Part shown: positions 41,472 to 50,347 of the stretch, one piece after another
Numbering within the stretch: the stretch's first letter is position 1
How the letters are laid out: every line of letters starts with the position of its first letter
Assembly (NCBI RefSeq): GCF_000803215.1
Contig: NZ_JSXC01000033.1
Span: 1 to 64,000, forward strand
Direction: 5' to 3'
DNA length: 64,000 bases
From: Pectobacterium fontis
GTDB taxonomy: Bacteria > Pseudomonadota > Gammaproteobacteria > Enterobacterales > Enterobacteriaceae
Notes under the pieces: generated by a model
What the model was told of the DNA's origin: nothing
Seen by the model: the letters and a program-made list of their open reading frames with translations, nothing else
Database searches by the model: none
Program-made: the position numbers and the translations under genes

Positions 41472-42677
41472 ATGCGTTTACGCTTTCGATTTGCACTGGG
41501 TGCTATAGCATTATTGATGCTTTCAGGGTGTAGTACATTATCGAATATGTCCATTGATGAATCGGATGCCGATGCGCTGCGGCTTGTCTGCAATCAAGAT
41601 TTAACCGCAGAGGTTGATCGTCTGGCTGTTCCTTTCCTTAAACAAAAAGCGATACCGGGTCTGGTGGTCGGCGTGTTAACTGCTGATGGAACGATGCGCA
41701 GTTGGGGATATGGTTTTACGGATAATAGCGATCACCGCTATCCCATTACGGGAGATACCCTGTTTGCCGTTGGATCCGTGAGTAAAGGCTTTATGGCAGA
41801 AACGACGGGCATTCTGGTAAAGCGAGGCATATTGCGTTGGGAAAATACGCTTGAAGAACTCCTGCCCAGTCAGATTATCCTCAGCGATAGCGCAAAAAAG
41901 ATTACGTTATTACAGTTGGTTACCCATACTTCGGGTTTACCCCGTCAGATGATGGATATGCAGATGCTGGGGCTGTTTGCCGAGTATCTATTCACTGGAA
42001 ATAATTTCTATACTCTACTGGATGATGACAGAGTATTGGATTATTTGGCTGACTTTACGGTGCCGACCAATCCAACCCCGACGTATTCGAATCTTGGTTA
42101 TGCCATTCTGGGGTATGTCTTACAACTGAAAACGGGGCAATCCATTGATCGGTTGATTAATGAAGCGATCATCGAGCCTCTAAAACTGGAAAATACCAGT
42201 TTTACCCCGCAAAAATTAACGCACTTTCCCTACCGAGCAATTGGCCACGCTGGCGATCAGCCCAAATTTATTATGCGCGGTAAGCCGATACCTGACTGGC
42301 ATTTTTCTTCCAATATGGTAGGTGCCGCCAGTTTGTACACCAGTGCTAATGACCTGTTGAAGTTTGCCCGTGCGCATATTTATCCGACGGGATATGGCGC
42401 GCTGGATGAAGCGATAAACGATTCAATGAAGACGTATTACAACCGTACCAAACAGGCTGCCAATATTGCCTGGATCACCGATGAAATCGGCACACAACAT
42501 ATTACCTATCAGGTGGGATATATTGGCGGTTATTCAAGTTATATCGGGTTAGATCGGCAAAATCGTATTGCGGTGGTTGTTCTGCAAAACAGCTTCAATT
42601 GGGATAATAACCTTGGACATACACTTATCTCGCGTATTGGCCATGCAATGCATTATCAGGGTGAGTGTAAGATTTAA
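41472..42677 (+). CDS. lipoprotein serine hydrolase, beta-lactamase (class C/EstB) fold
   Basis: 401 residues. Lipoprotein signal with lipobox LSGC (Cys20), so probably membrane-anchored in the periplasm. The active-site motif SVSK (Ser102, Lys105) and YSN (Tyr205-Asn207) match class C beta-lactamases, esterase EstB and DD-peptidases. The third motif, usually KTG or HTG, is YIG in GYIGGYSSYIGL. It is therefore more likely a carboxylesterase or peptidase than an antibiotic-hydrolysing enzyme. Monocistronic, just after the island. Confidence 0.83.
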   Translation: MRLRFRFALGAIALLMLSGCSTLSNMSIDESDADALRLVCNQDLTAEVDRLAVPFLKQKAIPGLVVGVLTADGTMRSWGYGFTDNSDHRYPITGDTLFAVGSVSKGFMAETTGILVKRGILRWENTLEELLPSQIILSDSAKKITLLQLVTHTSGLPRQMMDMQMLGLFAEYLFTGNNFYTLLDDDRVLDYLADFTVPTNPTPTYSNLGYAILGYVLQLKTGQSIDRLINEAIIEPLKLENTSFTPQKLTHFPYRAIGHAGDQPKFIMRGKPIPDWHFSSNMVGAASLYTSANDLLKFARAHIYPTGYGALDEAINDSMKTYYNRTKQAANIAWITDEIGTQHITYQVGYIGGYSSYIGLDRQNRIAVVVLQNSFNWDNNLGHTLISRIGHAMHYQGECKI

Positions 42678-42792
42678 AAAATCAGCTTTCCACATCGCTC
42701 CTGACCTGCACGTCTCCAGCAACGCAGAAAGCATTGTGGCTGGAGCGTGAAGGGCGTTGTGCAAGCAAACGCTTAGCAATGATGATCTCTGC

Positions 42793-43755
42793 CTATTTCA
42801 AAACCTGCGGATTCACACAGTTTTCTTTTACCTGACCACTCAGGGCGGCAATCAGGTTATCGACGGCACAGGTGGCCATGTCGTAGCGGGTTTCATGTGT
42901 GGCAGAACCGATATGTGGTAGTGCTACCACGTTAGGTAAATCCAGCAATGGAGAATCGACGGGCAAGGGTTCCTTGACAAAAACATCCAGACCTGCGGCC
43001 TGAATTGTCCCTTTCACCAGCGCTTCAGTCAGCGCTTCTTCATCTACGACGGCACCACGACCGATATTAATCAAAATGGCGCTGGGCTTCATTTTTGCCA
43101 ACTGCTCGCGGCCAATGAGATGGTGAGTTTCCGCGGTGAGCGGCAGAGTAATACAGAGGAAATCAGACTCGGCCAGTAGCGTATCGAGATCGCCGTGTCG
43201 GGCATTAAAGCGCTCTTCCGCTTCAGCATGATGACGGCGGGCGTTGTACAGTACCGGCATGCTGAAACCAAAGTGAGCACGTTGTGCCACCGCCATGCCG
43301 ATGCGTCCCATTCCCAGAATACCGATAGTTTTATGGTGAACGTCTGTGCCAAACCAGTCGCTATCGACACCGCCTTTCCATTCGCCCGCTTTAACCCGCT
43401 CAGCCACTTCCACGACCCGACGCGCACTGGCGAGCATCAGTGCCAGCACCGTATCCGCCACGGTTTCCGTCAGCACCGTTGGGGTATGCATGAGAATAAC
43501 CCCTTTCTCATTCAGGTCATCGACGTTAAAGGTATCGTAACCGACAGAAATAGTGGAGGCCGCGCGTAAACGTGGGGCGTGTTGCAGGAAGTCTTTATCG
43601 ACTTTACCACCGGAACCGATGAGGCCTTCTGCTGTTGCCAGGGCTGGATGGTCGGGGGAGGGAAAGGCATCAAGTTCAGTAACGGTGAAGTGGTGATCCA
43701 AACGGGCACGCAGATCGTCAGCCACTTTTTTATACAGGATAACGCTAGGTTTCAT
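42793..43755 (-). CDS. ghrB: glyoxylate/hydroxypyruvate reductase B (2-ketogluconate reductase)
   Basis: 320 residues from [15 protein letters not shown]; a 15-codon upstream extension is not family-like. D-2-hydroxyacid dehydrogenase: Rossmann motif [13 protein letters not shown], catalytic Arg in [10 protein letters not shown], Glu in VFVKEPLP, and His in LPHIGSAT. Reduces glyoxylate, hydroxypyruvate and 2-keto-gluconate with NADPH. The latter may matter in plant-associated bacteria. Next to the tag locus, as broadly in E. coli. Confidence 0.95.
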   Translation of the reverse strand: MKPSVILYKKVADDLRARLDHHFTVTELDAFPSPDHPALATAEGLIGSGGKVDKDFLQHAPRLRAASTISVGYDTFNVDDLNEKGVILMHTPTVLTETVADTVLALMLASARRVVEVAERVKAGEWKGGVDSDWFGTDVHHKTIGILGMGRIGMAVAQRAHFGFSMPVLYNARRHHAEAEERFNARHGDLDTLLAESDFLCITLPLTAETHHLIGREQLAKMKPSAILINIGRGAVVDEEALTEALVKGTIQAAGLDVFVKEPLPVDSPLLDLPNVVALPHIGSATHETRYDMATCAVDNLIAALSGQVKENCVNPQVLK

Positions 43756-43870
43756 CACAAACTCCAGCAGATTAAGGAAGTTAACGTCGAAATAGCTCAC
43801 CGAATAATCGCGTAGCTGGCGGGAGACTGCAAGCGATACTGCCCCTGCTCCTGCCCAAGGTTAATCACGA

Positions 43871-44002
43871 TTAATGGGTTTTTTGCACAATTGATGTGAT
43901 GAACAGGGGCGTGGAAATCAACAATCGCTTATCGCGCGCATACAGGCGCGGCCACGACATGATCAGCGCTGTGAGATCGAGATCGCAGTAAGGGCGAATC
44001 AT
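43871..44002 (-). pseudogene. yiaC: collapsed yiaC-like N-acetyltransferase remnant
   Basis: 43 codons, MIRPYCDLDLTAL followed by IMSWPRLYARDK. In E. coli yiaC follows tag, starts MIR and ends with a similar IMSWP near its C-terminus, but encodes about 146 residues. Here the start overlaps the tag stop by ATGA exactly as an intact coupled gene would, yet the whole GNAT core between N- and C-terminal segments is missing. The simplest reading is an in-frame internal deletion of about 350 bp. Confidence 0.6.
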
Positions 44003-44562
44003 GACGCGCTTTTCTGATGACAGAAGCAGCCGATAACATGGTCGTTGACTAATCCGCCCGCCTGCATGAAGGCATAACAGATGGTAGAACCGATAAATTT
44101 GAAGCCGCGTTTCTTCAGGGCTTTTGACAGGGCTTCTGAAACGTCTGTTGTGGCGGGCACCTCTGCAAGCGAGGCGGGATGATTGAGACGCGGTTGATGC
44201 CCGACAAAAGACCAGATGAAGTGCGAAACGCTCTCCCCCTGAGCTTCCATCGCCACCCACGCTTTTGCATTGGTGATAATCGCCTCAATTTTCCCGCGAT
44301 GGCGGATAATGCCGCTGTCTTGCATCAGCCGTTCCACGTCATCTTGCGTCATTTTCGCCACTTGCTCAGGATTGAATTGGTGGAAGCAACGACGATAGTG
44401 TTCACGTTTTTTCAGAACGGTGATCCAGGAAAGCCCCGCTTGCTGACCCTCCAGACAGAGTAACTCAAACAGTTTCTGGCCATCGGTGCAGGGTTTTCCC
44501 CACTCGTTATCGTGATAATCCTGATATAAGGTGTCTTGTGTCACCCAGTCGCAGCGTTGCAT
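43999..44562 (-). CDS. tag: 3-methyladenine DNA glycosylase I
   Basis: 187 residues, E. coli length, from MQRCDWVTQDTLYQDYHDNEWG. Zinc ligands Cys4, His17 and the C-terminal VNDHVIGCFCH are present, as is the active-site segment LCLEGQQAGLSWITVLKKR. Constitutive base-excision enzyme removing 3-methyladenine. An upstream 15-codon extension is rejected. Overlaps the yiaC remnant by 4 bases. Confidence 0.97.
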   Translation of the reverse strand: MQRCDWVTQDTLYQDYHDNEWGKPCTDGQKLFELLCLEGQQAGLSWITVLKKREHYRRCFHQFNPEQVAKMTQDDVERLMQDSGIIRHRGKIEAIITNAKAWVAMEAQGESVSHFIWSFVGHQPRLNHPASLAEVPATTDVSEALSKALKKRGFKFIGSTICYAFMQAGGLVNDHVIGCFCHQKSAS

Positions 44563-44854
44563 GTTTTTCTCCTGATTCGGTTGTGCCGTTGGTGTTTGAA
44601 CGCACACACTATTTTTGGGTAATGCTGTTCACGGTAAGGCGGTCAGCCACAATGTGGTGTGATCATGGCACTTATAGTGCTGTATAGGCAACCAGTGTTT
44701 TGCGGGTGTGCTCGCAAATATGACATGTCGCTTGCGAATGAAGCGGAAAGTCGTCGTGGAATTGTGAATAATGTTTTTGCCAACAGCTCAAGACGATTCA
44801 TTAGCGTAAGGCTGTTTAATCGATCATAAGAAAGTAGAGACAGGGGTACGCGGA

Positions 44855-45661
44855 ATGGCAGTGGAGTGGATAGCAGCCTATCTGGCATTAGGCGCGGTGG
44901 TGGGGTTTATGGCGGGGCTATTGGGCATTGGCGGCGGCGGCATTATGGTGCCAGTGCTGACGGCGCTGTTTGCTGTACAGGGTGTAGATAATACTCATTT
45001 GGTACACCTGGCATTGGGAACGTCAATGGCGGCGATTGTCGTCACGGCAATTTCCAGTCTGCGCACGCATCATCAACATCAGGCGGTGCTTTGGCCGGTA
45101 GTCATTCGGATTACGCCTGCCATCTTGATCGGGACATTTGCGGCCACCTGGCTGGCGACGCTGTTGCCGACGCGGGCGTTGGCGATCTTTTTCTCCTGCT
45201 TTATGGCTTATGTTTCGCTGCAAATGGTGCTGAATATCAAGCCAAAACCGCAGCGTCAGTTGCCTGGTACGGCAGGCGTTTCGTTCGCAGGCTTGGTGAT
45301 TGGCAGTATTTCGGCGCTGGTCGCTATCGGCGGCGGGTCACTTACGGTGCCATTCCTGACGTGGTGTAACGTGCGCATCCAGCAGGCGATTGGTACATCC
45401 GCAGCGGTTGGGCTACCGATCGCGTTGTCCGGCGCGCTGGGCTACATGATTAACGGCTGGTCTGCGACCGGACTACCTGACTACAGCGTCGGCTATGTTT
45501 CCTTGCCCGCTGTTCTCCTGATTTCTGCCGTTAGCTTTTTTACCGCGCCTGTCGGAGCACGTTTGGCGCACCGTCTGCCTGTCGCGACGTTGAAAAAAGC
45601 TTTTGCCGCGCTGCTGTTGCTGCTGAGCCTGAAGATGTTGCAAACCGTTTTTTCAAGCTGA
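44855..45661 (+). CDS. TauE/SafE-family sulfite/sulfonate exporter-like membrane protein
   Basis: 268 residues, eight probable membrane spans in two homologous halves, each with the signature glycine-rich loop: GLLGIGGGGIMVPVL near residue 22 and ALVAIGGGSLTVPFL near 155. The family exports or imports sulfur-containing anions and other small organic anions. Substrate not predictable here. 126 bp upstream of glyQ, likely independent. Confidence 0.88.
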   Translation: MAVEWIAAYLALGAVVGFMAGLLGIGGGGIMVPVLTALFAVQGVDNTHLVHLALGTSMAAIVVTAISSLRTHHQHQAVLWPVVIRITPAILIGTFAATWLATLLPTRALAIFFSCFMAYVSLQMVLNIKPKPQRQLPGTAGVSFAGLVIGSISALVAIGGGSLTVPFLTWCNVRIQQAIGTSAAVGLPIALSGALGYMINGWSATGLPDYSVGYVSLPAVLLISAVSFFTAPVGARLAHRLPVATLKKAFAALLLLLSLKMLQTVFSS

Positions 45662-45787
45662 TCCTGAAATTTGAACGATGATGACGGGGATTTGCACTTG
45701 TTGCCGCATTCTGGCTGTATATCTTGCGGTCAGAGGGTATACTGGCGCATTCCTTATAAATCCACTTGTATCGTGCGCGAATCCAAC

Positions 45788-46702
45788 ATGCAAAAGTTTG
45801 ATACCAAGACCTTCCAGGGCCTGATCCTGACATTACAGGATTATTGGGCTCGTCAGGGCTGCACCATTGTTCAACCATTGGACATGGAAGTCGGCGCAGG
45901 CACTTCACATCCTATGACCTGCCTTCGGGCGCTGGGGCCAGAACCCATGGCGGCTGCCTATGTGCAACCCTCTCGTCGCCCGACTGATGGACGCTACGGC
46001 GAAAACCCGAACCGCTTACAGCACTATTACCAGTTTCAGGTCGTCATTAAGCCATCGCCGGACAATATTCAGGAACTGTATCTCGGTTCTCTGAAAGAGC
46101 TGGGTATGGATCCGACCATTCACGATATCCGCTTCGTAGAAGATAACTGGGAAAACCCAACGCTGGGTGCCTGGGGTCTGGGCTGGGAAGTTTGGTTGAA
46201 CGGTATGGAAGTGACGCAGTTTACCTACTTCCAGCAGGTGGGCGGTCTGGAGTGCAAACCCGTGACCGGCGAGATCACTTACGGTCTGGAACGTCTGGCA
46301 ATGTATATTCAGGGTGTTGACAGCGTTTACGATCTGGTCTGGAGCGATGGCCCGTTAGGGAAAACGACCTACGGTGATGTATTCCATCAAAACGAAGTTG
46401 AGCAGTCGACCTACAACTTTGAACATGCTGATGTGGATTTCCTGTTCAGTTGTTTTGAGCAATACGAGAAAGAGGCGCAGCACCTGCTGGCGCTGGAAAA
46501 ACCGCTGCCTTTACCGGCTTACGAACGCATTCTGAAAGCGGCGCACAGCTTTAACCTGCTGGACGCGCGTAAAGCGATCTCGGTTACCGAGCGCCAGCGC
46601 TACATTCTGCGTATTCGTACCCTGACCAAAGCGGTTGCGGAAGCCTATTATGCCTCGCGTGAGGCGCTGGGTTTCCCGATGTGTCATAAGAAAGAGAGCT
46701 AA
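45788..46702 (+). CDS. glyQ: glycyl-tRNA synthetase alpha subunit
   Basis: 304 residues from [25 protein letters not shown]; longer in-frame extension is noncoding by homology. Class II catalytic core with [18 protein letters not shown] (motif 2 region) and [10 protein letters not shown] (motif 3 region). With GlyS forms the alpha2-beta2 enzyme charging tRNA-Gly. Nine bases precede glyS. Confidence 0.98.
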   Translation: MQKFDTKTFQGLILTLQDYWARQGCTIVQPLDMEVGAGTSHPMTCLRALGPEPMAAAYVQPSRRPTDGRYGENPNRLQHYYQFQVVIKPSPDNIQELYLGSLKELGMDPTIHDIRFVEDNWENPTLGAWGLGWEVWLNGMEVTQFTYFQQVGGLECKPVTGEITYGLERLAMYIQGVDSVYDLVWSDGPLGKTTYGDVFHQNEVEQSTYNFEHADVDFLFSCFEQYEKEAQHLLALEKPLPLPAYERILKAAHSFNLLDARKAISVTERQRYILRIRTLTKAVAEAYYASREALGFPMCHKKES

Positions 46703-46711
46703 GAGGCAGCC

Positions 46712-48781
46712 ATGACTGACAAGACTTTTCTGGTGGAAATTGGCACGGAAGAGCTGCCGCCGAAGGCTCTCCGTAATCTGGCAGAATCCTTTGCCGCTAA
46801 TTTCACGGCGGAGCTGGATGCCGCCAATCTGGCACACGGTGACGTAAGCTGGTTCGCCGCGCCGCGCCGTCTGGCGTTGAAAGTGGCGCGCTTGAGCGCT
46901 TCCCAGCCCGATCGTGAAGTAGAAAAACGGGGGCCGGCGATTGCGCAAGCATTTGATGCCGAAGGCAAGCCGACCAAGGCGGCAGAAGGCTGGGCGCGTG
47001 GCTGTGGCATCACCGTTGAGCAAGCCGAACGTTTGACGACCGACAAAGGCGAGTGGCTGCTGTATCGCGCTCACGCAAAAGGCGAGCAGGCGCAGGCGCT
47101 GCTGGCTGGCATGGTCAGCACCGCTTTATCAAAGCTGCCGATTCCAAAACTGATGCACTGGGGCGATAAAGACACGCAGTTTGTGCGTCCGGTACACACG
47201 GTGACAATGCTGCTGGGTGAAGAACTGATCCCCGGCCAGGTGTTGGGTATCGATTCCGCTCGTACGCTTCGCGGTCACCGCTTTATGGGTGAAGCGGAAT
47301 TTACCATCGATACTGCCGAACAGTATCCGCAGATTCTGCTGGAACGCGGTAAAGTCGTTGCCGACTACGATGCGCGTAAAGCCAAAATCAAAGCGGATGC
47401 GGAAGAAGCTGCACGCAAGATTGGTGGCAATGCCGATCTGAGCGACAGCCTGCTGGAGGAAGTCACCTCACTGGTGGAATGGCCAGTGGTGCTGACCGCA
47501 AAATTTGAAGAAAAATTCCTCGCGGTGCCGTCTGAAGCGCTGGTTTACACCATGAAAGGTGACCAGAAGTATTTCCCTGTTTATGACAACAGCGGCAATC
47601 TGCTGCCACATTTCATTTTTGTTGCCAACATCGAATCCAAAGATCCCCAGCAGATTATTTCCGGTAACGAAAAAGTGGTGCGCCCGCGCTTAGCTGACGC
47701 TGAGTTCTTCTTCAATACTGACCGCAAGAAGCGGCTGGAAGATCACCTGCCGCGTCTGGAAACCGTTTTATTCCAGCAGCAGTTGGGTTCATTGCGCGAC
47801 AAAACCGACCGCATTCAGGCGCTGGCTGGCTGGGTTGCTGGCCAGATTGGCGCAGATGTGAATCACGCGACGCGTGCGGGGCTGCTGTCTAAATGTGACC
47901 TGATGACCAACATGGTGTTCGAATTCACCGACACGCAGGGCGTGATGGGGATGCACTATGCGCGCCACGATGGTGAAGCGGAAGATGTTGCCGTTGCGCT
48001 GAATGAGCAGTATCAGCCGCGCTTTGCGGGTGATGAACTGCCATCTTCTGCGGTGGCCTGTGCGCTGGCGATTGCTGATAAGATGGATACGCTGGCGGGG
48101 ATTTTTGGGATTGGCCAACATCCGAAAGGCGATAAAGACCCGTTTGCACTGCGTCGTGCTGCCCTCGGTGTACTGCGCATCATCGTCGAGAAACGCTTGC
48201 CGCTCGATTTGCAGACGCTGATCGAAGAAGCGGTGCGTTTATATGGCACCAAGCTGACCAACACCAACGCTGTGGATGACGTGATTGAGTTTATGCTCGG
48301 TCGTTTCCGCGCCTGGTATCAGGAAGAAGGCCATAGCGTGGATACCATTCAGGCGGTATTGGCGCGTCGCCCAACCCGTCCGGCGGATTTCGATGCCCGC
48401 GTGAAAGCGGTTAGCCACTTCCGTTCTTTGGATGCGGCAGCGGCACTGGCAGCGGCGAACAAGCGCGTTTCCAACATTCTGGCGAAGTCTACTGATACGC
48501 TGAATGAGAGCGTCAACGCTGCTGTATTGAAAGACGCGGCGGAAATTACGCTGGCAACGCACCTGGTCGTGCTGCGCGACAAACTGACGCCGCTGTTTGC
48601 TGAGGGTCGCTATCAGGAAGCGTTGGTTGAGCTGGCCTCATTACGTGAGCCGGTTGATGCGTTCTTCGATCAGGTGATGGTAATGGCAGAAGACGAGCAG
48701 GTGCGGGTGAACCGCCTGACGTTGCTAAGCCAACTGCGTGAATTGTTCTTGCAGGTTGCGGATATTTCCGTCCTGCAATAA
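46712..48781 (+). CDS. glyS: glycyl-tRNA synthetase beta subunit
   Basis: 689 residues, E. coli length. Starts [20 protein letters not shown], the family N-terminus. Contains HRFMGEAEF and the HD-like region, and a C-terminal anticodon-binding domain (about 585-689). The beta subunit binds tRNA-Gly. Cotranscribed with glyQ, followed by a terminator. Confidence 0.98.
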   Translation: MTDKTFLVEIGTEELPPKALRNLAESFAANFTAELDAANLAHGDVSWFAAPRRLALKVARLSASQPDREVEKRGPAIAQAFDAEGKPTKAAEGWARGCGITVEQAERLTTDKGEWLLYRAHAKGEQAQALLAGMVSTALSKLPIPKLMHWGDKDTQFVRPVHTVTMLLGEELIPGQVLGIDSARTLRGHRFMGEAEFTIDTAEQYPQILLERGKVVADYDARKAKIKADAEEAARKIGGNADLSDSLLEEVTSLVEWPVVLTAKFEEKFLAVPSEALVYTMKGDQKYFPVYDNSGNLLPHFIFVANIESKDPQQIISGNEKVVRPRLADAEFFFNTDRKKRLEDHLPRLETVLFQQQLGSLRDKTDRIQALAGWVAGQIGADVNHATRAGLLSKCDLMTNMVFEFTDTQGVMGMHYARHDGEAEDVAVALNEQYQPRFAGDELPSSAVACALAIADKMDTLAGIFGIGQHPKGDKDPFALRRAALGVLRIIVEKRLPLDLQTLIEEAVRLYGTKLTNTNAVDDVIEFMLGRFRAWYQEEGHSVDTIQAVLARRPTRPADFDARVKAVSHFRSLDAAAALAAANKRVSNILAKSTDTLNESVNAAVLKDAAEITLATHLVVLRDKLTPLFAEGRYQEALVELASLREPVDAFFDQVMVMAEDEQVRVNRLTLLSQLRELFLQVADISVLQ

Positions 48782-48806
48782 CGGCGATAGCGTCACCTTC
48801 CTCCCA

Positions 48807-48846
48807 GCCCCCGAATAGGTTCTCCTGTGCGGGGGTTATTTTTTCC
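48807..48846 (+). terminator. terminator after glyS
   Basis: CCCCCG/CGGGGG stem around a 16-base loop with an inner AGG/CCT pairing, followed by TTATTTTTT. Confidence 0.7.
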
Positions 48847-49102
48847 GCGTTGCAAACGTCCCATCTTGCTGTCATGACTCGCATCGACAGCCTATTCGGT
48901 AGGTAAAATCCTGTGGTCGCCTTGGGGATCTCGATGCGTAAGCCATTGGTATTCGTTGTCGGACCTGGCCTTTTTCTGCACAGCCAGCCTGATTCGACTA
49001 TGCTTATGTCGTAGAAAATCTTGTCATGGAAAATCCGTCGCTGACGTGTTTTTTCCGCATAAAGCACGGTTGGCAGGGCAGTGAGCATAACAGGAGTAGG
49101 GA
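48847..49102 (+). other. intergenic region before the YiaF-like gene
   Basis: About 255 bases with no supported gene. GGAGTAGGGA directly before 49103 is the ribosome site of the lipoprotein. Nothing else recognised. Confidence 0.4.
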
Positions 49103-49819
49103 ATGAGAAGGCTGATGATGTACCGTTCACGCTGGCTGCTGCCAGTTCTGGTTATGTTGGCGGTATGGCAGCTTGCCGCTTGTGGTGACAGTGAAGCCGA
49201 GCAGCGGAAGGCATTCATTGCGTTCCTGCAAAGCGTCCAGTCGCAACAGGATGGGAAACTGCCGACTTTAACGGAAGAGCAAAAGAAGAGTTTTGGCAAC
49301 TTTACCAACGATTATGCGATTTTATCCACTTTTTCTCAGCAGTTTAATCAGGCGGTGTCCGGTAGTTTGACACCGATGCTGGGGCAAATTTCCCGCATCC
49401 GCGTCCCTAACGACTATCTGACGCAACGTAATGACCTTCGGCAATCTATCGGCGCAATGAACCTGCTGAGCCAGCATGTACAGGCGGCAAAAGTGCAGGC
49501 AGACAATGCCCATCGCATGCTGAAGCAGCCTGAAGACGTGCAGATACCCTATGAGCGGTTGTATGCGCGCACGGTAATACAGCCGACCAATGCGCTATTG
49601 CCCGCGATCCCGAATGCAATTGCCTTCGCGCAGAGCCTGACTCAGATCGGTGATTTCCTTCAGGCTCAGGGCGATCAAGCGGTGTTTACTGGTGCCGCTG
49701 TGCAATTCCGTACGCCACAGCAGGTGGCGCAATATAACAACATGGTGGCGGCATTACCTGTTCAGCAGCAGAATTTAATGAATGCGCTCAGAGGAGTAAA
49801 TGGGGTGAATTATCCCTGA
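49103..49819 (+). CDS. yiaF: YiaF-like lipoprotein (DUF3053)
   Basis: 238 residues. Lipoprotein signal with lipobox LAAC (Cys27) followed by GDSEAEQRKAFIAFLQ. The mature part is alpha-helical, with the family-conserved LPTLTEEQKKSFGNFTNDYAIL stretch (about 53-74) and RVPNDYLTQRNDL. E. coli YiaF, also near ghrB and glyS, shares this layout. Asp at +2 would favour inner-membrane retention if GD is read C-G-D (Asp at +3), so localisation is uncertain. Function unknown. Confidence 0.82.
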   Translation: MRRLMMYRSRWLLPVLVMLAVWQLAACGDSEAEQRKAFIAFLQSVQSQQDGKLPTLTEEQKKSFGNFTNDYAILSTFSQQFNQAVSGSLTPMLGQISRIRVPNDYLTQRNDLRQSIGAMNLLSQHVQAAKVQADNAHRMLKQPEDVQIPYERLYARTVIQPTNALLPAIPNAIAFAQSLTQIGDFLQAQGDQAVFTGAAVQFRTPQQVAQYNNMVAALPVQQQNLMNALRGVNGVNYP

Positions 49820-49909
49820 TGGCATCATGTTCCCTTGTGGGAGTGATTTAGTACGCTGAGTCGGCATTCTGCCTAAGGGGTGTTTGCTGAGGAAGAGGTG
49901 AAAATAAAT

Positions 49910-49925
49910 TGTGATAGATATCACA
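49910..49925. promoter_or_regulatory. CRP site 1 of mtl
   Basis: TGTGATAGATATCACA, perfect TGTGA-N6-TCACA. Confidence 0.9.
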
Positions 49926-49953
49926 TAAATAAAACAAACCCGCCACATAAAAG

Positions 49954-49969
49954 TGTGACTTATATCACA
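49954..49969. promoter_or_regulatory. CRP site 2 of mtl
   Basis: TGTGACTTATATCACA, perfect TGTGA-N6-TCACA, 44 bp from site 1. Confidence 0.9.
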
Positions 49970-50026
49970 TATAAAGAGCTGTATTGGTCTGCCAGCCTCA
50001 TGAGTTTTTCAATTTTCATGGTTTTT

Positions 50027-50042
50027 TGTGAAGGAAATCACC
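50027..50042. promoter_or_regulatory. CRP site 3 of mtl
   Basis: TGTGAAGGAAATCACC, one mismatch in the right half, 73 bp from site 2. Confidence 0.75.
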
Positions 50043-50070
50043 TATTTGTGTTGTTGGTGTAGGGTGTTTG

Positions 50071-50086
50071 TGTGATTTTTGTCACG
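50071..50086. promoter_or_regulatory. CRP site 4 of mtl
   Basis: TGTGATTTTTGTCACG, one mismatch in the right half, 44 bp from site 3, the same spacing as sites 1-2. Confidence 0.78.
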
Positions 50087-50347
50087 TTTTCGCCGCGGAG
50101 TTGCGGTATGAAAACGGCATGTTAGAGTCCGCCCTGCATACAGTAATACTGACGGAAGCAATCGGTGTTTTGATAACCGATATGTTTATAACAGCCGCGG
50201 TTTCGGTAGCCGCCGATAACCCGGTAAAAATAAGACTGTCGGTCGTTGTTGCTAACCATCGCTGCGACTAACACATATTGCCACGCTGTCTCACGATAAT
50301 TACCACGCGCTCTTATTGTCAGCGCGTTTCAATAGGGGTGTGTTTTT

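Larger units (their letters stand above)
49820..50347 (+). promoter_or_regulatory. mtl operon control region
   Basis: 528 bases between the YiaF-like gene and mtlA. Holds four CRP-type palindromes (49910, 49954, 50027, 50071) in about 180 bp, then a long leader to mtlA. E. coli mtl has the same unusual multi-CRP architecture. No ORF in the leader has a good ribosome site. Confidence 0.8.

Noticed and set aside
44682-44838. Possible small ORF between tag and the TauE/SafE gene
   Set aside because: ATG without a ribosome site, host-atypical residues and no recognisable family.
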